DNA of 64,000 bases from assembly GCA_019054805.1 (NCBI GenBank), contig JAHQIY010000003.1, positions 1,426,001-1,490,000 on the forward strand. The letters run 5' to 3'. Shown here piece after piece: positions 33,015 to 44,640 of this stretch. Numbering within the stretch: the first letter of the stretch is position 1; the number at the start of each line of letters is the position of its first letter. The notes beneath the pieces were generated by a model. That model did no database searches. It was not told the DNA's origin and worked only from the letters and a program-made list of their open reading frames with translations. Source of the DNA: Brachionus manjavacas. Taxonomy: Eukaryota > Rotifera > Eurotatoria > Ploima > Brachionidae. Position numbers and translations under genes: made by a program.

Positions 33015-33829
33015 TTCGACTCAACACTTCTTGGGTGTTGAAAAAGATTATATTAAAATTCTAGCAAAAAATTTTAGTAATCTTAGCTAACTATATAAAT
33101 TAGCTTCACTTATTTTACTCATTTCAAGATTTTTGACACTTTGATAATGCGAAATTATGTTAATCAACTCTCCAGAACCAAATTACTGTCAAAAAAAGAT
33201 GGAATCATTTTATGGGAATTTAGACAAATATAGGATGGATCAATTACTAAGTTTTTATTGATCATCAATTAATCAATTAGATTCATTATACTTTTTTATA
33301 GCACAGTCTATCTTTTAAACTATCCATACTCACATGACTAAACATTGCAGTGATAAATTAATTTTTTGAAATGTCAGTGAAATACATGATTTCGACTCAA
33401 TATGTAGTATTATTCAAATTACTTGCCTAGTAAAACTGCGTCGGTCATGATATATTTGTTCTCTTAGAAAATCCATAAGCTTTCATCATACCTGCTGAAA
33501 GTTTGTCATAATTTCAATTAATTTTATTATGCGATTCAAGAAAACTTGAATTTATTTTATTTACCAAACAGGTTTTTTTGTCGATCAATTAATTAATTCA
33601 TTATCACGATGACATCTAAGATTAGAGCACACTTATTTAAATAAAATGTGATTAAATTGGTTTTTTAATTTTTATTTAAATTTTCTTTATTTACTATGAT
33701 TAGAATGGTTTGTAAATAAAAAACTTTTATTTTAAAATTAAAAATGTAAATTACAAAATGCAAATGAAAATATTTATTGATATTAAAAGAAATGTCTTTA
33801 TTTTAGTTTAATTTCAAAATTAGTCTGTC
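33015..33829. other. Intergenic upstream of the Thr-rich membrane protein gene
   Basis: AT-rich with no repeat recognised. It may include regulatory sequence of the downstream gene. Confidence 0.4.
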
Positions 33830-33840
33830 TATAAAATAAA
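33830..33840 (+). promoter_or_regulatory. TATA-like box
   Basis: TATAAAATAAA. With a start of transcription about 30 bp downstream (near 33860), the ATG at 33877 rather than the in-frame ATG at 33841 would be the first in the transcript. Confidence 0.4.
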
Positions 33841-33876
33841 ATGAGCTGTTCCCTCGAAGAAAATTTGGAATTAAAA

Positions 33877-34499
33877 ATGTCGACAAAATTAAGTGTTTGT
33901 CTGTATACGATGATGATTGATTTTACAATATTGATTCTCCTAATGCTTGGTAAATTACAAAAAAAAATTATAAATTTTATTCTATGACAATTACAGGTTT
34001 TTTAATGCTATTATATCAAAATCATCAACTCAAACTGACTTATGACTCTTCAGGGTGCAATATGAAAACAAGCAAAAACTTAACATTATTTACCGCAATT
34101 TTCACAACTGAAACTGCTACAACTTCTTTTGAAAAAACTACTATTAGAGAAACAACAATGTTCACTACTGAACCCGCAACTTTCTCGGAAAAAAAAGAAA
34201 CACTTTTAAAAACTGAAACTCCAACAACTTCTTTTGAAAAAACTACTTTTAGAGAAACAACAATATTCACAACTGAAATTGCAACACTTTCGGCGGAAAA
34301 AACTACTTTGGTAGAAACTCCGCCGACCACAAGCACAATTTCACCTTCCACTATATCAACTCGATTTGCTCCATGTAGAGTACCAGCAGATTGCAATATA
34401 GTAAGCCCAAATGATAAGTGTTGTGAAGATCTTGGCTACTGTCTACCCCAAAGTTATCTTGGCACCGGTAACAAATGTCCCGATACACTTCCTGAATAA
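33877..34499 (+). CDS. Membrane-anchored Thr-rich protein with six-Cys C-terminal module (two exons)
   Basis: Exon 1 33877-33949, intron 33950-33996 (GTAAAT...TTACAG, 47 bp), exon 2 33997-34499; the join keeps the frame and gives 191 residues. A hydrophobic segment at residues about 16-31 (FTILILLMLGFLMLLY) spans the splice join and would act as a signal anchor or signal peptide. Residues about 57-140 are Thr/Glu-rich, with a 35-residue repeat around TTSFEKTT.RETT.FTTE (DNA period 105 bp, at 34121 and 34226), likely O-glycosylated and mucin-like. The end is a Cys module with C151, C157, C166, C167, C173 and C185 (C-x5-C-x8-CC-x5-C-x11-C), probably disulfide-bonded and extracellular. Family unknown. 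An in-frame ATG at 33841 would add 12 residues. Confidence 0.65.
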
Positions 34500-35390
34500 C
34501 GGGTGCCCAATAATGCTTGTCCGAAACTTCAATTAGAAAAAGTTTATGATCAGATAATGATAAAATTATAAAAATTTACAGTATGATACAAAATTTGCTT
34601 TAATTAACGAAAAAAAAATTATTTTTTAAATTTTTATTTATTCGTATGCTCTTTGCTCAGGTGCAACACATACCCTGACCCAAAATTGTCCTATTTGTGT
34701 TCAAGATAATTCGAACACAAGTATGATAAATCAATTTGTAGATAAATTTATCCTGATAAAAATGAGCTATTGTTTGTTTTAATCGGATGATTTTTGAAGG
34801 AGTTATGTTAAAAAAACAACAAAATCTTAAGGTTTTTTGAAAAAGTGAAAATTCAGTAAAATGATCGTTTTTTTCAAATATCTTTCGACCATAATTAGAT
34901 ATTGACCTGAAATTTTAAACACAAATTGAATAGAGAATTAACTATTAAATTAAAGTCTAATTAATATTCGTGTTTGATTTAAAGCACTTTTATAAGAGTT
35001 TTTTTACATTAAAGGTATGGTCCCTTTCTAAGATAAATATTTCAACGATTTTATTTTGAAGCCTCTATTTAAAGTACATAATTTAAAAGTACATTTTTGG
35101 ATTTAAGGTTTTTTGTTAAATCTAGAGGTATACTCTGCAAAAAATAACTCTTTAAAGACTATATAATTTAGGTCGTGCGCAATGTTCATTTTGATATTCA
35201 ATCAAAAAATGAACCTCTGCACTAATTCTATTATGAAATAACAATTGATTTAATAATTAAAACTTGGTTTGATTATTTTGAGCATCAAAAATTGATGATA
35301 AATTTCAAAATGCCTTCTAAGCATGAAAATTGTAATGTCATAAACACATTCTCAGAATGATTTTAAAAGTCTTTTAAATTTATTAATGCC
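34500..35390. other. Intergenic, no gene seen
   Basis: AT-rich; no canonical AATAAA within 100 nt of the preceding stop. No repeat recognised. Confidence 0.4.
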
Positions 35391-35394
35391 AAAA

Positions 35395-35520
35395 GTAGTT
35401 GTAGTAGTAGCAGTAGTATAAATGCTGTGGGGGACGCTAGTTTCCAAGTAGTCTACAATAATAGCCTGCAGCTAAATTAATTACATTAATATAAGGAAAA
35501 TTACTCCAGTAACTCAAAAT
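35395..35520 (-). mobile_element. LINE 3' end remnant with TAG-repeat tail
   Basis: AGTTGTAGTAGTAGCAGTAGTA (a CTA tail on the minus strand), then about 100 bp sharing GCCTGCAGCTA and TTACATTAA.ATAAGGA with 12.15-12.2 kb. No coding sequence remains. Confidence 0.45.
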
Positions 35521-35628
35521 GTGGTGATTAAATAAGTTATAAGTGTGTCTGGTTTATAAAATTAGAATACATGTGTTTCACACTTGATCAGACAAATCTA
35601 AAATAATAAGATGTATTTTAAAAGTACA

Positions 35629-35800
35629 GTAAACCCTCGATTTTTACATATTTACAAGATAAGTTATCTCTAATGTCAGCTATTAAATTTAGAATAATTT
35701 CTAGTGTTGGAGACCGGTCTAGAGGTTACGTGGCCGGCCAGAAAAAAAATGGCAGGCTTAATTTTAGTGGTGGCCGGTCAATTAAGGTTAAACGAAAAAT
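35629..35800. repeat. Possible terminus of a mariner/pogo-type element
   Basis: TACAGTAAACCCTCGATTTTTAC looks like the TA plus CAGT terminus of pogo-type elements, and nearby GGCCGGTCAATTAAGG words look like internal repeats. The inverted partner was not found, so the call is weak. Confidence 0.25.
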
Positions 35801-36246
35801 TAAGAAAAATTATAGACATTAAAAAAGCTTAGTTTATTTTTTTAATAAAAAATTTTTGGCATTTTTCAAAAATCATTCAATTTTATTTAAAATATTTAAT
35901 AAATATTTATTTTTTATTCACAAATATATCTGGTTTAATTTATTGTGTCTGGATTGCAAATTCGTCCAATGTTGAAATACCATTGAAAAAGTGCGATGTT
36001 TCAAATATTTTTTTCAGTTTCAAAAATATGTCATACCCAAAGACAATTATCTTGAAAACAAAGTAACTTTATAATATTTAAAAGATGTCGCTTTTAAATA
36101 TTATAAGTTGATTGTGAAAACTTTATTTATTTGTTTTTTAACTTCTAAAATCTAAAATTGTTGGGCAGAAGTGAAATAAAATTGTCTTTTATTTATCCTT
36201 GCTTGTGTCATCCATTTATTGGCGTGACAAATATATTGTAAATATT

Positions 36247-36900
36247 GCAAGCATTTTCATATTTGAAATTAAACTCTTTAGTGAAATAGAATGGATTTTA
36301 TTTTTATTTGGAAATTTGAAAAAATTATTGAAAATTCTTTTTTAACTTTTAGAAGATTTATTTATTTATTTGTTTATCTGTACCGACCTAATTCTCTTCA
36401 GAATAAAAATATATGAGAGAAAAATTAAAAAGAAAAAAAAGATAAATAATTCATTTAGATTAAAATTTATATTTAATTGTTGAATAACTCGATCTAGTCT
36501 ATCTAGTTATGTGAAAATTTCTTGATTTTGTGGATGAATTTTTATTCTTGTCTTTGAACTATTTGTTTACTCATTTTTTTTATATTGTTCACGTTAGGGT
36601 GAACCAAATTAGATTTAGGTGAACAATTTTTAGATCAAGTGAACAATTTGAATAAAGCTATTTAATAAAATTCCTAATTCTCGAAATTGATATAAAAATA
36701 AACAATTAGAGTTAATAATTTTTTGGGTTTTTTTTAATATAAAGCCATTTAGAAATAGCTTAGCATTTGCTCTGATCTGGTTGACTTGATATTACACTTT
36801 CAACAATCTGACCCAAATGCACCCTCTACTTAAATCATTTAAGTAGAGGGCGCATTATAAAGAGTCTTTACCTTTAATTCTAAAAATTAGAAATTAATTT
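36247..36900. repeat. Dispersed repeat (partner of 25203-25500) with LINE-A tail inside
   Basis: Matches 25.2-25.4 kb before and after an interruption. The interruption begins with the LINE-A tail on the minus strand (TTATTTATTTGTTTATCTG, TACCGACCTAATTCTCTTCAGAAT at 36381-36404) and its A-rich 3' UTR. After it, AATAGCTTAGCATTTGCTCTG resumes the repeat at about 36753. At 36822-36850 is a perfect 14-bp-arm hairpin not present in the partner. Confidence 0.5.
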
Positions 36901-36904
36901 TTTA

Positions 36905-37625
36905 TAAACGATTTGCCGGATAGACTCGTGTATCTATGCTTGTTTTGGATGAAAACCTGGTAGAAAAAGATTTTGAAATTGTTTGACAATACAACCTAAA
37001 ATGGAGTGAACATATCAATAGAGCTTGTTCTATGGCGTATAAGAAGCTTGGAATGCTGCATAGGACTTTTAGAAAGTGGAACAATGCTCGAATATTTAAA
37101 TTACAATTAACAACAATTTTAAGAATTTATTTGGAATATGCTGCACCGTTTAGGAACTCTCTAAATAAGAAGGAAATTTAAAAATTTAAAAGGTGCAAGA
37201 GAGAGCAACAAGAATTGCTTCTCAATTGAAAGATCTCAGTTACGCTGAACGGCTCTTAAATTTAGGTCTCAGTTCTCTAGAAGAAAGAAGAAAACGAGGA
37301 GAAATGACAAATGTTTAAAATTTACAAAAATTTTAATAAAATTGACATCTCTTCAATAAAAGATCTAAAAGGAATTATTCGAAAAATTTGGGGCCTACAA
37401 ACCCAGAATTACAGAGGATAAGAGCGAGTATAAAAGAATTAGTTAGAAATTGCAAGGTGCGAGAAACATTCTTTACAAACCGAGTTGCAGACGATTGAAA
37501 CAAGCTTAGTAACCAAGTAATTAAAGCATAGACTGTAAATGGTTTTAAAGCGCGATACGACAAGCTTACTACAGCACAAAAAGCTACCATAGCCTAAAGA
37601 ATAAACTTGTTCCTCTAAAATACCC
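36905..37625 (+). mobile_element. LINE RT C-terminal remnant
   Basis: Plus-strand pieces in two frames: NLKWSEHINRACSMAYKKLGMLHRTF, LQLTTILRIYLEYAAPF, then FKIYKNFNKIDI. This order (connection, L..T..R..LEYA, F.I.N) is that of CR1/Jockey-type RTs. Several stops and frameshifts. Confidence 0.6.
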
Positions 37626-38247
37626 TCAGTATATTTCACCATCTATTAAATACTTTTTTTTGCAATGGTTGAAATGGAGAAAAAATCTTGGCCATCTTCG
37701 TGTGCGAATCAGTCTTTCACTTTTAGGCTCCCATTCCATCATGGCATCCTTTGCTTGCTTTAAAAGCATCATCCCATCGCCGTGTTGTCTTGTGTTTTCA
37801 GATCCAGGATTCAGGAAGGTCCAACTACTATTGCTTATTTGGTCTGATCCTGTTCTGCGACTTTCACTTAAACCTAGCACCTCTAAACCGTATTTATCCA
37901 TGACCAGTTCGGCTTGAGCGCATCTTGATGTTTCGGACATGGTTCTGACATTCCAGATTCCGACTCTTCATCTGTGTTTCGCAGTAAATATCCCATTTTT
38001 CTGCATGCAACCTCCCAGTAGGCTTTCAGTTTCAAGCGTCATGACTGACGCTGTTTCGACCATTGGGATTCTACCACTAGTCCCTTGAGCTTCTTTCTGA
38101 TTTCTTGATTTCTTTGTTACTTTCTTGAGTACTTAAGCAGCCGGGTAGTTAGCCCTACGCGCTTACATATGAGCCTTTGGTGTAGATGATACTTTTCAAC
38201 TGCAAACTTCGCATTTTTTTTTAACTTTCAACTTCGAATTCTTCCAG
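37626..38247 (-). mobile_element. RTE-like element, 5' leader and endonuclease start, inverted piece
   Basis: The minus frame from 37940 reads MSETSRCAQAELVMDKYGLEVLGLSESRRTGSD, then GSENTRQHGDG and LLKQAKDAMMEWEPKSERLI. This is the NVRT...LGLSE.RW.G start of the APE endonuclease in RTE-like LINEs, preceded by RIWNV. The leader 38078-38247 also occurs at 13868-14034. A second RTE piece on the plus strand begins immediately at 38248. Confidence 0.65.
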
Positions 38248-38805
38248 ACTTGGGCAATAATAGTTGAAAGAAGGGAAATCAAAGTTAAAATGCTTCAAGC
38301 AAAATCTGATCGAATCCGCGAAAAATTAGAAACATCAAATGTAATAAAGAACAGGCTTGTGAAGAAAGGAGCAAGGAACGACTGAAAAAGAACAAGGGCA
38401 AAGATGGGTTGAGCACTTTAGAGAAGTTCTAAATAGACCAGAACCTATAGAGTCTCTAAAATCTGAAGCAGCTAGCACTAACCTCGATATTAACACCGAA
38501 GTTCCAAGCATAAAGGAAAAAGAAGCTTAAGGCTCTGAAAAACAGAAAAGTCCGAGTATTGACGGAGTCACAGCAGAAATGCTAAAAGCTGATAGTAAGA
38601 TCACAATAGGGATATTACAAGACCCCTTCAGCAAGATATGGCTGCAAGAAATCATACCAGAGGACTGGTCAAAAGGCCTAATAGCCACACTCCCTTAGAA
38701 TAGTAACAAAATGGTTTGTGAAAATTGGCGAGGAATAACATTGTTACCAATAGCAAGTAAGGCAGCAAAATACTGGAAAGAATCAGGAACTCCTTGGATG
38801 TTATA
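38248..38805 (+). mobile_element. RTE-like element, linker and RT start
   Basis: Plus frames read IVERREIKVKMLQAKSDRIREKL, QRWVEHFREVLNRPEP, KSPSIDGVTAEMLKAD, IWLQEIIPEDWSKGLI and VCENWRGITLLPIASK, the linker and first RT blocks of the same type of element as the minus-strand piece on its left. Stops and frameshifts present; breaks off inside RT. Confidence 0.65.
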
Positions 38806-39125
38806 ATAAAATAATTACAAAAATAAGTAAAAACCTTAATTCGGTTAAATTTTGGAAATTCTTCTATATTTTAAATCTTCTATTTAAAAAGAAAATCTAT
38901 TAAAAGAAAGAAAAATAAATTCTTTTTGGATTATAAAATTTTTATCAAAATATAATTAATAAAAACTAAATTAAGTTTTTTTTGATTTGTTCAATTTTAA
39001 TTTTTTTTAAAAATGGTTATTTTTCTAAGAGATAAAATATTTACTAATTAAAGAAAAAGAATTATATATACTTGCTCAATTGGGGAAAAAAATATGTTAT
39101 GACATAAAAAGTAAGTATAGAGTTC
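38806..39125. other. AT-rich spacer, no gene seen
   Basis: A/T runs only. Confidence 0.45.
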
Positions 39126-39129
39126 TAAC

Positions 39130-40315
39130 ATCTCAAGGCCAATACCGCATCAACGACTTCTTCATAAACTACGTGGTTATGGACTAGGTGAGAAAATAGT
39201 AAGTTGGCTCGAAGACTTTTTGAGTATGAGAACTCAGCGAGTTGTACTTGGAGATGGAGTTTCTAGATGGTCAGAGGTACTGAGTGGAGTTCCGCAAGGA
39301 TCTGTACTTGGACCCCTGCTATTTGTTTTGTACATAAATGACCTACCTGACTGCGTTTCAAATAAAATGGAATTGTATGCAGATGACTCAAAAATACTCG
39401 GTATAGTTAATAATGTTTATGAGAGAGCGATGTTACAGAAAGATCTGGATGCAGTATGTCAATGGATAGAGGTTTGGCGTATGGGACTTTGTGCTAACAA
39501 ATGTAAAGTAATGCATTTCGGCAGACTAAATGAAAGGCATAAATATACACAAAAAAGCAACAGGAATGTTATACTAGCGACCACAGATTGTGAAAGGGAT
39601 CTTGGAGTGATGATTTCATCAGATTTGAAGTGGACCAGCCAAGTGAAAAGTGCTTGTGCGAAAGCGAGTAGGGTGCTTGGAATGCTAAAGCGAACGTTTA
39701 CAAGTAGAGAGGAAAGACTGTGGGTAAGATTGTATATAACCATGGTGAGACTTCACCTAGATTACGCAGTGCAGGTTTGGAATCCAAGTATGAAAATGGA
39801 CGTGAATGCGTTGGAAAAGGTGCAAGAGAGGGCAACAAAAATACCTTTGTCTGTAAGAAACATGCCGTATGAAAAGAGGCTGACAAAATTAGGACTGACA
39901 AAGCTGAGTGAAAGAAGAGTGAGAGGGGACTTGATGAAATGTACAAACTAGTGAATGGAATAGAAAAGGTAAGCTTGGTCAAGAATCTAGTGAATAAATC
40001 AGAAAACAAGGGACCAGCCGGGGCGTTAAGAGGAAATAGCATCAGAGTCCAGAGAGAAAGTTTCCCAGCTAAAATTAGAAACGATTTTGCGGCTGCAGTA
40101 AATGCGAGACATGTATTTTTCTCAAACAGAGTAGTTCCGCATTGGAATAGGTTGCCAGAAAACGTGGTGAAATCCAAGTCAACCGCTAATTTTAAAATGG
40201 CTTTAGATAAGTTCAATGGAATCGGCTGCTACAGCTCTACACGGCCATTTGGCGGTGATGGGCTAAGACAATCTACATGTTAGGTGTCGCAGCAAGAACT
40301 ACTAAACAACTACTA
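39130..40315 (+). mobile_element. LINE-3 copy: RT to 3' tail, one frameshift
   Basis: Begins PHQRLLHKLRGYGLGEKIVSW in RT. Then LSGVPQGSVLGPLLFVLYINDLPD (motif B), LYADDSKI (motif C with both Asp), DCERDLGVMISSDLKW, LGMLKRTFTSREERLWVRLYITMVRLHLDYAVQVWNP, and LSERRVRGDLMK at 39940 where one frameshift occurs. It continues as MYKLVNGIEKV to FFSNRVVPHWNRLPENVVKS. The 3' UTR has GCTG-CTA-CAGC at 40225-40235 and ends in CTACTACTACTAAC. It is 5'-truncated but otherwise almost intact and less AT-rich than older copies, so among the youngest insertions here. CR1/Jockey-type. Confidence 0.8.
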
Positions 40316-41904
40316 CTACTAACAAATATTTTACTACTAAGGTTGCTAAATTTTAATTTTATTTATTAACTTATTATTGTTTTAGTATTTAAATTTTGTT
40401 TTTATCAGTTTGTAAATTTCTAAAAAAAATTTTAGATAAATTTCTTTTTTTCTAATAATAGAAAAGTAAATTTTTATTGATTAAGCTTAGAAAAATTTTT
40501 TCATAAATTAATCTAAACAAATTATTTTAAATAAAATTCATAAAAAAATTTTTTGTTAAAATTACTCTGCAATCATGACAAATAAACAAAATAATCTAAA
40601 ATTTATTTGAACTTTTTTTAAAATTTTTGAATTTAAATAAATTTTTGTCTTTTTTTTTGCTTAAAAATATCATATTTTTAACTAAACCTAATTGTAACAA
40701 CACCAAAATATAGACCAACTTATTCTTGTTTTCTAGAGAAGAGGGTCAGTTTATTTTTTGAAGAGTCCGTATTGAGTTAAAATGATACGGTATCACTAAA
40801 AGTCCACTGTCATTTAAGCCATCTCGTTACACTACTAGAACCAAAAAATTTTCTTAATCAATTCTCTAATCAAAAGTATTATATTGCATTTAGACACTGT
40901 ATTCAGGTCACTACTTTTGTATCAATTTGTTTAAAACTAACAAAAGATAAATTCAAACTCACATAGAGATAAGCAGGTGTCTGTGCTCTATTCAATTTTT
41001 TCCATATAACTAACATGACCTATCTGTTTTCGCTTTAGGTGAATGAAAGCCTCCTTGCAGGCGATCTTAAACAACAAACTCTAAACTCTTCGTCAAAATG
41101 GATCAGCAGCAAAATTCAATCAAAGCTAATTTTTTTTTTCTCTTTTTAAATTTAATAGGTATAAACATACTCTACAAGGGCCTGGTTTACAATTTAAATC
41201 TTAATTAGGTTAATAGATTCATTAAAGCCTAAACGAAAATTTTTGTTGTTTTTTTGTTGCGGATTAAAGCTGCAAGAATTGTGTTTTTTTCTGGTCGGCA
41301 TAAACAACAATTTGCTTAGTCACAGTAGTTTCGATTGCTCAATCAAAATAGAAATTTTCAAAATTTATAAACTTTTCAATTTGTTAAAAATATACTTCTT
41401 AAAATTTTAGGATAAAAAGCTATTTTTTAAGAATTTTTTTTCAAATTTTTTTATTAGAAAAAACTTTACTATGGCTACTTTTGATACAGACAATATTTTT
41501 TTTCTCTAAAGCTCAAAATAAAAAATTTAGTTTCTTTTCAAATTTATTTTGAATTTTAAATTTGTTTAGGATAGCCGATTTTTGTAGGCAATAAATAAAC
41601 TAATTTTGTCTTATTGCGATAATTAACGTAAAAAAAGAGAATGACTACGGAAAGATATTTTAGAGCGCTAATATTTTTAAAATACCTGACAAAGTCAGTA
41701 ATAATAGTTTTTTATGTTTAATAAACGATAAAAAATTGATTTTTAATTGATTATGTAATATTTTTTTTTTAAATAAGAATTTGAAAAAAAAATTATAACT
41801 TATTTTATTAAATAAAAAACATTTAATAAAAAAAATTAAAAAAAGAATCAATTTTTTTTGTAACAACCATTTGGATAGTAAAAACCTCTTTTTTTTATTA
41901 CCAT
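40316..41904. other. Intergenic, no secure gene
   Basis: AT-rich. 40680-41120 is somewhat more complex; CGCTTTAG before GTGAATGAAAG (about 41031-41050) could be a splice acceptor and an ATG at about 41098 opens 37 codons (MDQQQNSIKANF), too little to call a gene. Confidence 0.4.
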
Positions 41905-41995
41905 ATTACACCGAGTAGATAGTGGGTTATTATTTGAGCATGGTGTATTTCTTTTTGGTTTTTTTGGCTGGTCTCGAGTTCAACTCCTATTGAAG
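41905..41995 (+). repeat. tRNA-like sequence (possible SINE head or tRNA pseudogene)
   Basis: TAGATAGTGGGTTA (A-box-like) and, about 55 nt later, GTCTCGAGTTCAACTCC (B-box-like). Arms do not fold into a complete cloverleaf, so not a functional tRNA. No second copy in the window. Confidence 0.35.
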
Positions 41996-42321
41996 ACCGT
42001 TACTTTATTTTTTCTTCGCGCCTCGTTTTGGTTTATTGTTAAGTGGGATATCCATTAAAATTAAAAAATCATATTAAAAAAAATAAGCTTATCTATTGTA
42101 AATAAGATTAAAAATAAACATTACAAGGCAATAGGAGTAATTTTTAAGCAGCCAAAAAATTTATCTTGTGTTACCACTCTTTACCAAAAACAAGTTTTTA
42201 ATATCATGCCCATTAATGCCTAAATTGGCTTTGACTTTTTATTCCATTCGTAAGTGTGCAAATAATCGTTATTATCTATTATAGGTTCTGTAAAGTACTC
42301 TTTCAAGTTATTATTTTTTTA

Positions 42322-43632
42322 TTTTATTTATTTGTTTTCTGAACTGAGATAGAGCTCCTTCAGAATAAAGTATAAAAAAAAAAATAAAGTAATTGAGCTA
42401 AAAAATAATGTAAAGAAAGTTTAAACGACATAATAGTGAAAAAGGTTGTTACATGTAACAGATGTTTACATAGTTGAAGCTTCATGAAAAAAAAGAGGAA
42501 ATAGTTAGGTAGCAATTACACAATGGAATTGGGTATTCAATTTATCTCGATTCGAAACCTTCTTTGTATTCCTCCACCAGTCTTACAACCAATGGAATAG
42601 AATGACTCAGTCCTGTGCCAAAATATCTCTCACTCAACTCAAAAAGCCGATTCGAGACTGTTAGTAATTTAAGTTTATTAAAAGCCTCATGATGCAACAT
42701 GTTGGAAGGAGTATCATATTTTAACTTGAGGATAGCTCTGACTGTTGTATTCTAAATTGCTTGTAGTTTTTTGATATTATTTTCTGAAAATGAATTCAAG
42801 CAAGGAAAGGAATAGTCCAATATTGATCTGACCAAAGATTTATATAAATTTCTTACTGTATTTTGATTAGGATCCCATTTTTTATATTTAGCCTTTTGTT
42901 GCAGGGTTCTTTAATTTCGTCTACCAGTAGTTTAAAGTTTAAAATTTAATCTAGAATCAAGTTTATTACCAAGAAACTTGATTTCTTTTTGGCTCAATAT
43001 TCTGTTTCCATAAATTTATTAGTTTAGATTATCACTCTATTTTTTGTACCTAGAGAAGACTACTGAATACTACTTTTCAATTGATATCTTCATTTTCCAT
43101 TTAATAAGCCATTGTTCTAGTTCGTTGGTGTATTTATTTATCTTATTTTCTAGGTTCCCCTTTTTGTCATAAATGAAGAATGTAACAAGATCATCTGCAA
43201 AAAGCAGAGAGTATTCGTTATTTGTTTTGTTTCTTTTTGGGATGTCATTAATATATATACTAAATAAAACAGGACTAATTACTGAGCCTTGAGGAACACC
43301 TGCAGTTATTTGATTTTCTTCGCTCAGATGATCATTCACATTTACCCTAAATGTCCTAGAGTCTATAAAGGATCTAATCCAGTTAGTCAAGTAATGAGGT
43401 GTGTGAAATAGCGATATCTTTGTCGATATCACTGGAAAGTTACTAATGTAAACGGGCCCAAAGGTACTTATGTAAACATTACAAGGTGGATTCATTTTAA
43501 TCAATTTCAAAAGTAAACTTTCATGCCAAACCCTATCAAAGGCTTTTGAAAATCAAAAAACAGGCAGCAAACTATTTTTTTTCTATTAAAAGACTCCACA
43601 TTTTTTTGAATTAAAACGAAAAGATAATCTTA
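42322..43632 (-). mobile_element. LINE-A copy, 5'-truncated, with an in-frame 87-bp insert
   Basis: From left: TTTATTTGTTTTC tail, hairpin region (42345-42362), A-rich 3' UTR, C-terminal region with frameshifts, RT (43510-43070): HYLTNWIRSFIDSRTF, AGVPQGSVISPVLF, LLFADDLVTFF, then a stop near the same place as the 16.8-kb copy. Between NPP and HYLTNW lie 29 extra residues absent from the copies at 16.5 and 60.9 kb, bounded by the repeat AGGTG (43397-43401 and 43484-43488). Confidence 0.75.
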
Positions 43633-43699
43633 TGTATTTTATTATTTTTCATTTTTTTAATTTCAGAGTTATTTGATCTCTTTGCAAAAAAAACCTTTA

Positions 43700-44640
43700 T
43701 TAGTAGTAATTGTAATTAAAAGACTGTAGTATAGAAATCTATACTAACGCCTTCCATCATTTAGCTCTATAAGAGCTGTGGCAGTCTTTCGTTTTTTTCT
43801 CTGTTCAATATTGAACACTTCTCTGTTGATACCCGCTTTTAAGCCATTAACTGTCTCTGAGATGACAACAATTTGCGGCAAAGTATTCCACTTATAAATC
43901 ACTCTGTTGGTCAGAAAGTTATATCTCGATGAAGCTTGTTTTCAAATTTCTTTCTCTAGCTTCATGTATTGTTTTCTTATTAGGTTCAGATTCAAACTTG
44001 TAGCCATGTCCATACCTTTCACTAGGTTAATCTTCTCATGAAGGTTGACTATTTTGAACATTTGAATTAGACCCCCTGTTTTTCTAAGTTCATCTAAACT
44101 CATTAAGTCCAAAGAAATTAGCCTTTTTTGGTACGATTTTTCTTTCAAGCTTTGGACTATCTTCGTCGCTCTTCTTTGGACTCTTTCCATGATGTTTATT
44201 TTAGCTTTCGTTGAAGGTTTTCAAATACTTATAGCGTATTCAAGATGCGGTCTGACTAGTCCTTTGTATAAAAGTCTAAAAGTTTCTTTGTCTAAACATA
44301 CGAACGCATTCATGATATGACCTAATACTCTGTTGGCTTTAGATGCCGCAGATGAACATTGTTTGTTCCATTTTAGATCATTAGACACAACAACACCGAG
44401 GTCCTTTTCTTCAACAGTTTCTTTAAGGGTCACTGCCAAATCCAAGGTTGGAACTGTATATCCAGTTTTATTCCTATTTCGAACAATTTACATTCTTTTA
44501 TTCTTTAATATATTCAGTTTAGACTGTTTTGTTACTTAATTCGAAGAATCATTTTGAAGTTGAGTAGATCCTAATTCATTTCTTAGCATTTTTTTTTAAT
44601 TTAATTTATGGTCGTTAAACAGACTTTTCTATAATACGGA
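43700..44640 (-). mobile_element. LINE RT C-terminus and 3' end
   Basis: Minus frames: LKETVEEKDLGVVVSNDLKW, KANRVLGHIMNAF, LLYKGLVRPHLEYAISI, MERVQRRATKIVQSLKEKSYQKRL, LDELRKTGGLIQMFKIVN, NFLTNRVIYKWNTLPQIVVISETVNGLKAGI. The 3' UTR has the perfect stem TAGTATAGA-TT-TCTATACTA (43727-43746) followed by a TTACTACTAATA-type tail. CR1/Jockey-type; one or two stops only. Confidence 0.7.
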
